A stretch of DNA of 64,000 bases from Pseudeuparius sepicola (Eukaryota; Arthropoda; Insecta; Coleoptera; Anthribidae), in assembly GCA_963920635.1 (NCBI GenBank), contig OY987298.1:125435735-125499734 (forward strand), given 5' to 3'. The notes below the pieces were generated by a model. It had not been told where the DNA came from. It saw only the letters and a list, made by a program, of their open reading frames with translations, and did not search any database. The translations under genes and the position numbers were made by a program. Of the stretch, positions 1-11,864 are shown piece after piece (the stretch's first letter is position 1; each line of letters opens with the position of its first letter).

Positions 1-2
1 TG

Positions 3-226
3 CGCTTGTATCGAAAACTCGATGAAGAGGTTTACACGAAACAACCAAAAAGTTATGAAGATGATACAAATAGAGTTTGTAGACTCCAAACAAGCTTTTA
101 TGGTCTCAAACAAGCAGAATAGAGCAAATTGCGGACAACTTCACGAAAGCTTTGTTTAAACAAAAAACAGAAGTTTTATGTAAAACAATTAGCTTAAGAA
201 AAATCATTCAAAGGGAAGGATGTTGA
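3..226 (+). pseudogene. Copia-like retrotransposon pol fragment (internally deleted)
   Basis: Positions 3-119 read in one frame as a Ty1/Copia reverse transcriptase piece: a segment with EEVYTKQPKSYED followed by VCRLQTSFYGLKQA, matching the family's EEVYMxQPxGF and LKKSLYGLKQA motifs. A stop follows at once. From 119 another frame gives IEQIADNFTKALFK and ends KIIQREGC-stop at 224-226, the pattern of the extreme C-terminus of Copia RNase H (QIADxxTKxL). Everything between these two motifs, normally several hundred residues, is missing, so this is an internally deleted copy, and its 5' part lies outside the window. Confidence 0.75.
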
Positions 227-380
227 TGTCTATATTTTTGATTTTTCTATATGAATAATTTGATATTGTATGCATGAAAATAAATAAATAAGTGTCACAA
301 CCGAAAATAAAAGCAGTCCTTCTTTGAGTTTTAGGCTTGTGTACTAAGAGCTTTACGTCTTCAATAACTATATGAAGGAA
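221..380 (+). repeat. Candidate Copia 3' LTR
   Basis: DNA starting TGTTGATG overlaps the pol stop codon, as expected for the 5' edge of a Copia 3' LTR. It contains a possible poly(A) signal (AATAAATAAATAA near 280) and a cytosine/thymine-rich stretch. The right edge is a guess because the partner LTR is outside the window. Confidence 0.4.
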
Positions 381-819
381 ATTGTTAATTCTAAGGATTT
401 CCTGGTAAGTGTTCTTTACATTTTGCCCGTCTAAGTTGAATTTTGCTAAATTTTCTGTTCATTGCTACTCGTTTATAAACTTTTCAAAATACAAACACAT
501 GCTAAAAATTTATTCGTCTATTTTAGACATGTCTTGTGGGAAATTTTAATAATACTTAAGTAATTAATCATAAAATATGAACAAAACGGAACAGGTAAGT
601 AGGTTTTACCGTTTATTTCTAAAATTCTAAAATTCGATACTGAATCTATACACAATATCGATATGATTTTCAAGAAGTTCCACCTCTAATTTGCCAAAAC
701 ATGCGACGGCCGTGTCGCCACTGTCTCGTATAAAGCCAGTTGCGCGCAGGTACAACTACATACAGCTTGCAAAATTGCAAATTATGCTTAAATCACATTG
801 GGTGTTAAATTAAAAATAA
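381..819. other. AT-rich DNA, nothing recognised
   Basis: No reading frame, inverted repeat or known motif stands out on either strand. Confidence 0.4.
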
Positions 820-950
820 TAATCGTTCTAAGTTGTGTTCGTAGCGGTTTGGTATATAGCGAAGAATAAATTGGGGGGGGGGGGGGGGGCTAATTCAAGA
901 TTTGGGAGAGCTTAGCCCCCCAAGCCCCCACCTAGAACCGCCTAAGTACC
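820..950. repeat. Poly-G relic of a DNA transposon end
   Basis: An 18-base G run is followed by GGCTAATTC...GCTTAGCCCCCCAAGCCCCCA and CCTAGAACCGCC. GCGGTTT at the left and AACCGC at the right form short inverted ends. The TTAGCCCCCC word recurs at the left end of the element at 16707, so this is probably a short relic of a related hAT- or P-like element. The G-run length may be unreliable in the assembly. Confidence 0.4.
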
Positions 951-1574
951 TACCAGCGTTTAATTAAAATTAAGAGAAAATTCAAGAAATGAGGTTTTCA
1001 CGTAATGAATATTGCTTCCTCACATGGCCTTATGTTGAGTAATGATAAGCAAAGTATAATCTACATAGTGTTGTATTATGGTGTTCCATACCACATTAGC
1101 AAGGACAGTACGCTCAATATTTCAGAAACTGGGTGTAATTGCCTCATATATTAAATTTTTAAATTTGGGAGGACGATTGGGAGAGCGAATGCCTGGTAGC
1201 ATAGTCCTTGTCTTGAGTGACGAGCCAATAGCTATAGACTTCTGTTATGTCTAGCATTTTAAACAATGAACTATGTCTCACTAGGTATACTGAAACAATT
1301 ATACTCACTTAGGTATATTTTTCTAAATTAAATAGAGACTGCGAAGTAGATTGCTTTTTAAGTGGATCGGCAAGCAAATTGCGTTACATTCATTATCGGT
1401 TGTGCTATGTGCGTAACGAACTCATGAATTACAAAACGGTAGAGGAGACCCTACATCGGACCCATCTCTGCAAGTTTCTCACATAATTCGTCATCCACCC
1501 CATATGGTCTGGCCCAGTGGCGTATTTGTAAGGGAGTCTATAGGAATGACTTTCAGTTATATCTTATATCGTAT
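951..1574. other. AT-rich DNA, nothing recognised except a hAT-like word
   Basis: CCCAGTGGCGTATTTG near 1510 resembles the CAGTGGCGTA start of insect hAT elements, but no matching right end was found. A 66-codon open frame at 1504 has no recognisable domain and runs into the inverted repeat that follows. Confidence 0.3.
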
Positions 1575-1837
1575 ATTACACAGGGTTATTGGTAATTCGA
1601 TACATTCCTTTGTAGATGTGATAGGGGAGGAGGTAAGGAGTAAATTTTCCGGACTTTTTTCATTCCAAACATTCCAACAAGTAATCGAGTTGAGTTTTGC
1701 ATAATGCATATTAGGATTAAATTTACTCTTGCCTCCTCCCCTATCACATCTATAAAGGAATGTATCGAATTACCAATAACCCTGTATAAATGTAATAGGA
1801 ATGTATCGAATTACCAATAAGCCTGTATAAATGTAAT
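1575..1837. repeat. Inverted repeat with a 41-bp tandem duplication at its right end
   Basis: The left arm at about 1575-1648 (GGTTATTGGTAATTCGATAC, then GATAGGGGAGGAGGTAAG) matches the reverse complement of about 1719-1796. The outer part of the right arm (GGAATGTATCGAATTACCAA through AAATGTAATA) is repeated in tandem at 1798-1837 with one C/G difference. This fits a small foldback MITE whose end was duplicated. Confidence 0.6.
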
Positions 1838-2005
1838 AATAATTCTAATAATATTAATTCTCACCCTCACCATTCCAAACCCCAGAAGCAACTACATGCC
1901 TGAGCAGGGGAGGCAAGTGTAAACTATTTTTTAAGGGCATTTAACCGCTTTTAACGTCCTTAACGTTATTCTACATGACGTAGTTTTCATTATTTTTCAT
2001 ACATA

Positions 2006-2136
2006 ATATTATTATAGTGAGAGTTGTAAACAGCTTATTATGTATGAGTGGAAAAGTTGCTCACGAGCCGCGCAGCGGCGAGTGCTGTAATTCCACGAGT
2101 ATGTAATAAGCTTACAACTAGAGTTTTGTATTATAA
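2006..2136. repeat. Hairpin with GC-rich loop
   Basis: GTTGTAAACAGCTTATTATG at 2023 pairs with ATGTAATAAGCTTACAAC ending at 2118, with weaker pairing outside. The loop carries CTCACGAGCCGCGCAGCGGC, strongly GC-rich against the AT background. A similar arrangement (AT-rich stem, CTCGC-rich loop) occurs at 52825-52904. Confidence 0.5.
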
Positions 2137-2287
2137 TTTTTCTTCGACGAAAGAAAAACTATTATAATAGATAAACTATACTTATAATTAACTGACAGGC
2201 AACAATTAGTATGTTGGCTAGTTGCTATGGTGACGCGGATGCCGCGCTAACAAGGCACCCGTGATAATTGCGTTTTAATTAAGAACA

Positions 2288-2346
2288 GATACGTAATTTT
2301 TTTTATTACGTATCAGTCATTACGTGTCAGTCATTACGTGTCAGTG
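2288..2346. repeat. Palindrome plus short tandem repeat
   Basis: GATACGTAAT and ATTACGTATC form a palindrome around a T run; the right arm continues as three copies of a 15-bp unit, CATTACGTGTCAGT. Confidence 0.5.
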
Positions 2347-2455
2347 TTCATAACAATGGACTTACATATAACCTAAACCGTCATTTAATAGGTATGTTAC
2401 TAGCATAGGAGTAGAAAAATATTAACTTTTGTTAATGTTTTATTTGGTCTACGTA

Positions 2456-3190
2456 CAGGGTGGGCCAAATTGGGCACTTTTAAAGGGAAACTCCTATTTT
2501 TAACGAAAACTGATGTCGGTGTGTGAGGCTTCTTTTTTTATGATAAACAATGGCGAAAACCGCAATTCGATATCTGTCACCGTTTTTGAGTTACAGGGCG
2601 TTTTCGAAAATGAGCGTTTTCAAAAAGTGCCCGTAAGTTTTTTCGGGTTGAAAATTTTGTATTTCTGTAAAAACATTCCTAAAGCGCTTTTTACGTAGAA
2701 TCCATTGCTGTTACTACATTTTTTTTTAGGTAAATAGTTTAGGAGTTACCGATAAAAAAAATAATTTTTAAATGGAACACACTGTCTATTTTTGCATTTT
2801 TTAATAGAGCAAAAATTACCATTCCAAAAATATGCAACACGTAATGATTTACTTAAGTACCTAGATATCAATTACTTACTAATAGCTTTTATGATTTTAT
2901 GTGTATAATTGGAAGCGCGCCCTTTCAACAAGTAGGTATTTTCAGTTAAGCTATTTTGGCAGTGTAAAGATTTTTCTGTTTTTGTGCTATTTATAAAGAA
3001 ATTTGAAAGTTATGAAAAATCGGATATGATGGTGTGTTTTATACAATCCGGGGAAAATGCAGATGTAACGAGCAATTTATACTATGAGCGGTATCTAGAG
3101 AGAAGACATCCTTTCAAGGACATTTTTGCAAGATTGCGACAGAGTTTGATTAATAGTGGGCTTTAAAAGTGTCCAATTTGGTCCACTCTG
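2456..3190. mobile_element. Non-autonomous Tc1/mariner-type element, CAGGGTG family 1 (short copy)
   Basis: The left end CAGGGTGGGCCAAATTGGGC and right end GTGTCCAATTTGGTCCACTCTG are inverted and flanked on both sides by TA, the IS630-Tc1-mariner target duplication. The internal sequence matches the longer element at 62438-63790 over both ends and in the DUF4817-like segment, with most of the right arm deleted here. Confidence 0.8.
3013..3166 (+). pseudogene. Transposase N-terminal fragment (DUF4817/HTH-like)
   Basis: The frame inside the 2456-3190 element reads MVCFIQSGENADVTSNLYY, then YLERRHPFKDIFARLRQSL and INSG before a stop. This has the layout of the DUF4817 helix-turn-helix of insect Tc1/mariner transposases: a residue run ending NRRHP, a short linker, then a RLRxxLxxTG segment. 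The corresponding stretch of the 57.3-kb transposase is FPNRRHPRPSVFVNMHRQF. Only about 50 residues remain; the DDE domain is absent. Confidence 0.6.
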
Positions 3191-3196
3191 TAGGTA

Positions 3197-4096
3197 CAGG
3201 GTTATCCACTTAACATTCTACTCCTTTAACTTTCTTGTTTTTGAATTTAGAAAAAAGTTGTATATAAGAGAATAATTGTAGAAAATTTTTATAGGTATGT
3301 TTGCTCCGGCCGGTTTTACAATACTTCGTTCAAACTTAATTTTTTTCACTTTTTTACACCCTGCATCCTTTATCCGTTCGCGGATAAATTGAGTACAAGA
3401 AAAAACAATGAAAATAATGCCCTTTAAACGATAACGGTCATTTTGTAATATATTTCCGGTCCAGGGCAAAATATGAACATATTATGAACCTTGATTCCGA
3501 GTGGGTTCAAAATAACTATGAATGTTTATTTTTTTCTCTTATTCATATTTAACAGCAACCGCTTCGTTTCCGTGATACAGAGTGTGAAAACATGAAAATA
3601 ATGATGTATTGTAAAAACTGCTGGAGCAAACATACACTCACCCAAGTTTATATGGAATCACGCATTATTTAATTTATTTAATTCTTACTGTAATAAAATT
3701 AGGTTCATGGATTTTCAATTATTTTTCTAATATAAATGGACTAAGGAAACTGTATTTTCATTCACAGCAACTAATTTTTTACTAAAAAATTCTTCAGCGA
3801 AAATAGCAAGTGATTCCATATAAGTTTGGGTGTGTATACTTATGACAATATCTATATCTTTGAAATCGCAAAAATATGTAGTTTTCAAAAATCGAAAAAC
3901 ATATAGGGGGTTCTATTTCAAAAAATATATGTTCAGTCTGTATCTTCGAAACGCGACATTAAATTGCTTCCCTGTTTCTGAAATCGAGTCTGAAATCGAA
4001 AGAATTTTTTACAGTTCTCATATATTTATGTAGGTACAACTTTTTTAAATTTAAGAACAAAAAAGTTAAGGGCGTAGAATGTTGTGGATAACCCTG
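3197..4096. mobile_element. Foldback element, TA target duplication, CAGGGTTATCCAC ends
   Basis: Left CAGGGTTATCCACTTAACAT and right ATGTTGTGGATAACCCTG are inverted; TA flanks both ends (3195-3196 and 4097-4098). It begins six bases after the preceding element. A second inverted pair lies inside (about 3640-3670 with 3805-3838, CCAAGTTTATATGGAATCAC). No transposase segment is recognisable. Confidence 0.75.
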
Positions 4097-4228
4097 TACA
4101 TTTCCAATGACTTCAATCACCTCAAATCTTAAGTTTATAAGGATAAAAAGTTTGTGCTTGTATCACCTAGTTAAATAATAGTGAAACAATTTATGGGCAC
4201 TGGGCTTACTCAGGTTACTAGGTATATA

Positions 4229-5080
4229 CAGGGTGTCCATTTTAAGTGGCTTAAGTACACAAAATATGTTTGCCAATATTTGGCGCAAAATATTGATTTC
4301 AGTTAAACATCGACTTAAGGTAATTAATAATAATAACAATAATAATAGTAATTCTAAAACTATGACAGCAACAGGAAATTCTACTATTATAATAAATGCT
4401 CAAAGTGTCCACCAACTTATCACACATAATTACCTACTGTTCACAAATTCGCAAATACGCAAAACTCCCTTTAAAAAAAGTAGCAAGAAGGAACTAATGG
4501 AATGCACCAAAACAGCATTCCAACGACGCGACGCCAATATGTAACAGTTTCATTTGAAATTTAGTTTTAATTACCAAATGCACAATTATTTTTCTTAAGT
4601 CCACTATCCTAGAACTAGGTATACCTAGTGGAACTGGACAGAAGTCAGCAACTAGCTACTAGAAGAGCTACTTGCTGCAGGTAATATGATTCGTTTTTTT
4701 TTCGCAAAAGTATCTGTATTTGAGCTAGTCTTTAAAAATAGGTCCTGTAGTTTAAGATATTTAAGAACATGCATTTTATGTAGGTACCTATACTTATTTA
4801 CAATAAATAAAGTGCGTCCTACTAGACAAAAAATTATATTTTTAAACATTGCAATGTCAATGCATATTTTATAAAATACAAATAATGTTTCTGAAATTAA
4901 ATGGACTATTCTGAGATACAAATAGTGACAAAGTATAAGTATTGGAATAAATGGAAATATTTTTGTATAATGTAGAGGGGTGTTGTTATTACAAGTTTGG
5001 TTCTTTTATTTGCACATTTCTGCAAAATGATCCTTATATTTGTTGCAGCTGCTGGTGTTGCTATTTTAACGTTTATATTG
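4229..5080. other. Solitary CAGGGTGTCC end and unclassified AT-rich DNA
   Basis: TATACAGGGTGTCCATTTTAAG at 4227 looks like the left end of another CAGGGTG element, but I found no inverted partner. An AAT-rich microsatellite lies at 4322-4352 and produces an asparagine-rich open frame without other support. Confidence 0.4.
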
Positions 5081-5089
5081 TTGGTCCCA

Positions 5090-5480
5090 CCGTTCCCCAT
5101 AGCAATAACTGTCAGATCCGCCACTGGCCTGGCCACACGCCGGCCTTTACATAGGTGCGCAGGGACGTCTGGTTTTTACGCGACGCGATGATAAACAGTT
5201 CCGTCCGGGAGCGGCGGCAGTGATTTAGAGGGCGTTTTTGCATGGAAATATTATGCGGGGAGCTGTGACAAGGCGGCATCAAATGTAAATCAGCGATTCG
5301 ATGTGTTTGTGAAGTTATATCGTTAGTGTGACAAATTGCCGCGCCCTCCTCCGGTCCCCGGGCCCCAACCTACTTTTTGACGGCCGGAATACCCGGGGGA
5401 AGGAAAGGTAGAGGGGGAGTTTAGGGTTTAGAGCGTGGGGTGCTGCGTCCGCGGAAATTATAAACAGGACGTCGACGTTT
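5090..5480. other. GC-rich island, possible regulatory DNA
   Basis: About 390 bp is much richer in G+C and CpG than the surroundings (for example CGGTCCCCGGGCCCC near 5352 and ACGGCCGGAATACCCGGG near 5380). No reading frame with recognisable protein content crosses it and it has no transposon ends. A conserved non-coding or promoter-like element is possible; a short unrecognised exon cannot be excluded. Confidence 0.35.
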
Positions 5481-5868
5481 TACCTAGAACTGAATAATGA
5501 TTTCGCGGAATAAACTATAAGCGTCAATACGTGGAGGGCAATCCGATTAAAATGAGGCAGAAACGATATAGGTACCCACCAACAACACAAAAAACAATGT
5601 GCAAAACGGTTGGCGGTTTAAATTCAAAGCAAGCTTTATTCAGGTTTTCCAGTTGAAAAATATAAATGAGAGCATTTCCCTTTATATCGTTAATTGGCAT
5701 CCCAAAAAACCACTGAAGAACATGTGGGACTCATTAGTTATTAAAAAGAAAAACCGGTCAATGTTTGCGACGTGTGCAGAAAAATCAGAGCTCAACCGGT
5801 AAGACATGAGAGTAGAGAGTAATCTTACAGTCTCAGCTCAACAAAACAAACACAGTTTATTAAACTGT
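5481..5868. other. Unclassified AT-rich DNA
   Basis: A 67-codon open frame at 5599 shows no domain. No repeat structure was seen. Confidence 0.3.
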
Positions 5869-5869
5869 A

Positions 5870-6354
5870 CAGGGTGTTCCCGTATATTTTGACCCACCCC
5901 TAGAGCCTATATTTTTCAAGTTAGAAAAAAATTACTTAAATGAAAGTTGTAGGGTTTTTTCTGAACCGCTAGGATCTGTACTAGATAAAACAAATGAGCA
6001 AATTTATGAAAAAATATAAATTTACTTTTTTTAATGGAACACCCTGTACATTTGCGGATTTTTGAATTTCATGCATTTTTCCGATTCCAACAATATAAAT
6101 ATGCTCTAAGCATTCGCATGATATTCCAAATTGCAGATAAATACGATCTTTATATCAGACAGATCTATATAGGTCTGTGATTTAATCAAGGTTGCCATGG
6201 AAAAACATTTCAACTTAGGCAAGGGCATTCCTGTCAACCCATTTTGGGAGAATACATCTTGGTACCCTACAACTTTCATTTAAGTACTTAATTTTTTTCT
6301 AACTCGACAAATAGAGGATCTAGGGGTGGGTCCAAAATATACGGGAACACCCTG
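5870..6354. mobile_element. Short CAGGGTG MITE with ~110-bp inverted ends
   Basis: CAGGGTGTTCCCGTATATTT at the left and AAATATACGGGAACACCCTG at the right are perfect inverted ends next to TA on both sides. Pairing continues through GACCCACCCCTAGA and AATGAAAGTTGTAGGG. There is no coding content; length 485 bp. Confidence 0.9.
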
Positions 6355-6369
6355 TACATAAGATAGAAC

Positions 6370-6670
6370 TAACAAAAACAAACCACTCCGAGGGCTAATA
6401 CCCCTACCGGCATTGAACTACACCATTGGTTCTCGATTTTCGTTGGGAATAAACATTCCATAGATCAATCTGATCATCTGATGATTCCCAAAGAGGATGA
6501 AACCGGTAATGGGCTGGTTGGGAGCATCGTGCCTGTAGCATGTCAGGACATGTCCCAACAAAGATAGCAATATCTTTGACGTTACGTTGGTGAAGGAGAA
6601 AACTTTGATCTATGCCAGCTGTACATATGTTTCAACCCATCTCGGGGTCATCTTTAGCAGTGTAACATTT
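6370..6670. repeat. Repeat fragment with two hammerhead-ribozyme-like cores
   Basis: On the plus strand 6478-6503 reads CTGATGATTCCCAAAGAGGA then TGAAAC, close to the hammerhead core CUGAUGA-stem II-GAAAC, with TCC/GGA able to pair in stem II. On the minus strand 6657-6629 reads CTAAAGATGACCCCGAGATG then GGTTGAAAC, a second looser match with CCC/GGG pairing. Hammerheads are known in Penelope-like elements and other retroelements, so this may be a decayed terminal repeat of one. No reverse transcriptase is visible nearby. Activity is unlikely given the imperfect stem II and short stem I. Confidence 0.4.
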
Positions 6671-8285
6671 TGTAATAAATAACATAATAATAACTAACTG
6701 AAAGATTAAGATTACCTTCTTCTAGTCATTACCTCCTACCTACTCCAATTCAAGATATGAACTATTTCCTCTGCTCAATATATAGATATTATGTATTCAC
6801 ATTGTCTGCAACGACTCCTCCCGACTACATGCACACAATAGCATCTGACTAGACATCTAACTATCTTCGTCAAGAATTATACCGATACTTAAATTAACAG
6901 GAGCGATTGACCTTTCACAATCCTTGCCTTTGTAATGGGAGATTGTGCCTATTAATATAGACCGTTCATCTCGATATGTATCGATCCACAATAGCTTCGT
7001 TACAATTTAAATTGAGATATTTGCATTGTCAATTTGTTGAGATTCGGACTTCATAATAAACCAACAGCTCAACAGGTACCTATCTCAGAAACGTCGGGAA
7101 TGAAATTGTACATTACAGTGTTAATCCGAAGTCGAAGGTGTTAACATTTCGATGTTTAAGCAAGACAGGAACTTATGAAAGATAAAATTGATGAGCATAG
7201 ATCAGGGAATGTTCCAACCCCCCCCTCATAATATCTATGGTTTCTTTATGAGAGCAATGGATCTAGACCATATTTTTGGCCGATTAGCTCACGTCATAGC
7301 CTTGGGTAAAGGTAAAATATATCCGTGCTTTTTTCCAAATTTTTTGAAGCTGAGATTTTCGAAAAAAAAAAGAAAATGATGTCTAAGGAAAACCGTTAAA
7401 TGAAAATCAATACTTTTCGTAATATCTGGCAATATCCAGAAACAGCTTGCTTCAAATTTAAATCGACCCATACGAAATGCCCAATTTAAACATAATAATT
7501 ACAAATTTGTTTATGAATAAATGTCCTTAATTATAAAATAAATTAACTTAGAAGATTACAATGCTCCTTTTTTATCTCATTTTCAAAAATCTTTAAATAA
7601 AAGCAGTTTCCTTATGATTATTATTATTATAAACTAAATAGGGAGATACAAATCAAATTAGGTCTCCGAGGTAAACGAAGTTCCCACTACTTTCCTGTCA
7701 AATTTAATAACCGCGGTAATATTTTGTGTAGGTACCTGTTGGGATTTAATACTTTTAAAAAGTTACTAATCACAATCACGTTATTTATGCATATAATTAA
7801 ATATAACATAATGGGTATTTTTCACACAATTTTGTTAGACGAGCACCGTTCATCATGAAGTATGTTGAAAATAGCGCAAAAATATTTTTTCGATTTTTCT
7901 GCGACCGGGAAAGGCGCTAAAATTAAATATTAAGGTGAAATTTTCTAGGGGAGTGATGTCATGCCCCCAAAAAGGGCGATTGCTTCAATTTTAGAGTTGT
8001 TGTCTCAAGTTTTTGAGCTGTCAAAAAATTTCATTTTTCAAATTTTGAATAGATTATAAACATCTGAACTTAAATATTGGAATTATCGATCAAACTAATG
8101 ATAACACGGTAAATCGGGGCGGACTCTCATTGATCCAAAATGTGCCGGGATATTTAAATATTGCTACTACTTCTTGCTGACGTCAGCAATTAGTACTAAT
8201 TTTTGGTTTAATTAAGGAGAAAAAAACAATTGGTGGAGTTTTTGAGACTTGGAAACAAAAAAAAGCAGAAAAAATGTACATAATG
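6671..8285. other. AT-rich DNA with one shared low-copy repeat
   Basis: About 7388-7440 (ATATCTGGCAATATCCAGAAAC) resembles 52222-52285 (AGATCTGGCAATATCGAGAAAC), so both are relics of one repeat family. Otherwise no gene, element end or strong fold was seen. Confidence 0.35.
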
Positions 8286-8550
8286 GTAAGGCGGATAAAG
8301 GTTTGTATCTACCGGACAAAGGTTTGTATCTACCATTAATTTGCAGAATGAATATTTCCAACACTTAGCGCTGATTCCAAAATTCAGCGCTAAATTTCGA
8401 TGGATTTTTTTATTGTGTATAGTTCTTAATTGTCTACGGATTTAAAGTCATAGAAGTTGTGAATCACCTAATATAATACTAATGCTTTCTTTATAAAGAT
8501 GAAGGTTTAATCACAGACATATATAGCTTCGCTAGCTATATATGTCTGTG
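8286..8550. repeat. Direct repeat and two short hairpins
   Basis: AAAGGTTTGTATCTACCGGAC is followed by a second AAAGGTTTGTATCTACC (8297-8335). TTAGCGCTGA at 8365 pairs with TCAGCGCTAA ending 8393. A perfect 17-bp stem with 5-nt loop lies at 8512-8550: CACAGACATATATAGCT, loop TCGCT, AGCTATATATGTCTGTG. Confidence 0.6.
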
Positions 8551-10041
8551 GTATAATATAAAGACTTGTACCACAAATAATCGAATGGGCATGAAATTCT
8601 TCTTCTCCTTATGAAATTGATTTAGCAGATTTCGACTTGGGTTGCTTATAATTTAAATGATGCCTCCGGCTGCTGAAAATTTTATAGGAAAATTTATCTT
8701 CAGTGCATCAATTCTCCAACACCTCCTGCTTACTATCAGGAGCTATGAAGTAAATATTTCCTTCTTGACTTCTCGAGTCAGGTTGTTGACAATCACAGAA
8801 AAATATCCCTTTATTTCACGTTGAAAACACATTATTCTTATGAACACAACCCTTACAATTCCAAAACACCTATCTAGTAAACACAAATCTATCTCGAGCG
8901 CCCTCCAAAAAGGGCAAAACAGCCGACCCTATCTTCCCCCGTTGTTCCATTCCATTCGCGTATCCCGAAACATTTCGCAGCGTTATCCGAGGCCACAGCG
9001 AATTCTATAAATTTGCGTTCCTCCTAGTCTCATGTCGTCGGCTACACAGATACAAGCATGTGAAACAATAGCAATAGAGAAAACGTACGTCCGTATTTGT
9101 CGAGCAAAGTAATTCCTGGTTTAATATTTTGCGATTTTCGTAGTGAGGCGGGAAGACACTTACAAAAGATAGGGTTGGGCGAGCGTCTTGCCTGCAAAGA
9201 TTTAGATTAAGGTAAGCAAGCAGGATTGCAAGTTCCATTTACAGCACCAGAGTGCTTAAATGATAGTAATGAGTCAGTAAAAACTGAAACAAAACACAAA
9301 AAGGAACGGACATTATTATGAGTAAAAATGCTCAAGCTATAATAAGGTACTTAGGATGAAACTCCCCTAGAGACCATGGGGGTGCCCTGTGTAAGCTCTT
9401 TTTTGATATTTAGGTAAGTAAGTATTATGTGAGGGATGTTAGGTATTTTTGAACTTTACCTGAAACGCGTGATCCGCGAATTTGTACCATTTATCAGTAA
9501 AAAAGTAACGGAAATATGTTCATCTATCATAGTTAGAGATGCAAAATGGCCGAGCATTTATATTTTGAGCGTTTTTAGCGAGCACGAACGAGTATAAATG
9601 ACATAGATACCTAGGTGTTTCATTATAGCAACATGATCAGCTCGTTTCAGAGGATAATAAATAGGTACCTATGCCTTACAATGTTTTTTCTGCAAATTCT
9701 GATTTTTCTGAAAATTCTCGAGCACGTTCCAAAAATGCTCGACAATATTCCCAAGTGCTCAAAATGCTGAAATATATCAAGAATATGACAGCTATTTCCG
9801 CTGGATTGAGTTTTTTACCTCAGCTTTCAGCGTCTTGTGTCTCCGCCTTTCGCTGAAACGCCAGTGACAATAACAAATATACACAGAAAAAATACTGTTG
9901 TGTTTTTAATTAGTTGTTAGTATTTGGTCGCTTTTCCATTACTTTAAAATGGGAATAAATTCGTGTTATCCCAGCAATGTAATCTATATAAGGACTTAGG
10001 TCTGTGGTCGTAGATTCAAAGCCTCATAAGCTATGACATGG
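8551..10041. other. Unclassified DNA with a weak GC-richer stretch at 8885-9010
   Basis: 8885-9010 is moderately GC-rich (GCCGACCCTATCTTCCCCC) but lacks a domain-bearing frame. The 77-codon minus-strand frame at 9005-9238 is not recognisable. The rest is AT-rich without visible structure. Confidence 0.3.
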
Positions 10042-10188
10042 ACTGAGCAATTTACAAAACGACAATAATCGCGAGAAATTACTAGCAAGACTAAACATAT
10101 TCTAGATATGACTGTTTATATCAATAACGACTTGCTAGACTTGCTAGTAATGCCTCGCGATTATCGTCGTTTTGGTAAATTGCTCAGT
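10042..10188. mobile_element. 147-bp MITE
   Basis: ACTGAGCAATTTACAAAACG at the left is inverted against CGTTTTGGTAAATTGCTCAGT at the right, with further pairing through AATAATCGCGAG and TTACTAGCAAG. No coding content; the target duplication is not clear. Confidence 0.75.
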
Positions 10189-11864
10189 TAAGGTTTTGAA
10201 TAAGCTCTACGTCGAGTCGTTCGCATTCATGATGGACTCTGTGCAAGCGTTGAGTGAGGAATAATACTCAACGGTGCAAGCGAATGGAAATAGAAGCGCT
10301 TTTAGCAAACTGAATTAATTCATCTACATATCATTTCTTTTTTGTCAGTTATAGGATAGGTATAAACTAAGTATAAAGTAACAATTATAATTATTGCTAT
10401 TAGTATAATTACAAATCCAGCAAAAATTTAATGTTGGCTGTAGGTATATCAGTATCAGAATTTAACAGCTCAATATACCTGTACTCAATTGAACGACATA
10501 AGGCATCAAATGATAAATTATACTGTTCAAAAAAATGAACTAGTTCAATAAAAAATAATTAGTATAGAATCACTTCCAGAACATGGTAGGTATTGATTCA
10601 GTGAAATGACGTACCTATTAAAATTGTATTTGACCCATAGAAATTTTTTTACCAGGGATAAAGTTGAACCCCTGGAGCACGCTTATGAAGTTATTTTTTT
10701 TATAGAACTCAAAAATAAACGATAAGGATTTTAACAATTTTGAGAACGTTTGAGGCCCACTGGCAGAAAACTAGACGCAGATGGAAGTCAATTTGTATAA
10801 AACTTAGTTTAGACTTTCAGGGGCAATTGAGAGCTAGTTTCAAACTTGTTAAACAGGAATTAGGTATCGCGGCTAATAATAATATTATTCTTTACACTTT
10901 TGTACCCGTAGGTCCCTACTTTAATGAGTATTTTAGAAGAAAATAAAGATGGGTTTAGTCAGCGTGTTTTAGTAATAAGGGGTAACATAGACATAGGCCG
11001 TAAACATAGTTTTAGTAATAATATAAAGGAACCGTTTATACACAATAATTTGTGATAGCATAAAACTGGCATGATTACGATATTTGACAATCCCTAAAAC
11101 ACAATATCCTAACCACATTCAGTGCTCTTGTTGTTTGTTTTTGTTTGTCTTGAGAGCAGAGGGAAAAACTAATGGATTTAAAAAAAAGCAACTGGTAACA
11201 GCTGCTTCTGATCTTCTTTTTTTTTATCACAACTGTATTTTTGATAAAGAATATATAATAAGAAAAGGAAAAGAATTCGCAGATTCAAAGTGAGGCCAAT
11301 GAATACAACTAGGATCATCAAAGGAGCATAATAGTCACTGATAATATGCAACATTAATAATTAGAGATATCTATGATCAGGAAGGAATACGATACTGAAC
11401 AATTTTTTAAGTACCCGAGGCTCCCAAATGTTTTACTTCTTGTCGCTAATAGGCCCTTCAATACAAAAGGCCGAAACTAAAAATCCGTTGCTGCTGCCGC
11501 TATCATCATAGACTAATAACAACATTATAGTAAGAAAAGAGTTCATCTTGATCTTTCGTCACAATGATCGACCATTGTGACGCAGGGATGAAGATTTGTG
11601 ATATTATTTATCGGTATACTATTATAATATACATTTTTTTAGTTATCTATGCAATGGCATCACTCAAAAAGATGTTGGCTCTGTTTACTCCTTTCTTACT
11701 CCATCTATCCTCGGTTATTTCTCTGAGGATGTACCGAAGGGTATTTGCATACTATGAAAATATGATAGCTCTTTAGGACGTTTCTTGTCAAACGTGAACC
11801 TCTTCGTAGATCTGGCGAAGCGGCCAAATCCAAGATAAAGATTTTAATGGTGGCCTTCCTTATC
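10189..11864. other. Unclassified AT-rich DNA
   Basis: No gene or element was recognised. A 10-bp palindrome CGTCACAATG...CATTGTGACG lies at 11557-11582. Open frames of 61-70 codons here have no domain. Confidence 0.3.

Noticed and set aside
4233..4544. 103-codon frame with an Asn run
   Set aside because: The run comes from an AAT microsatellite; no domain and no codon pattern supporting a gene.
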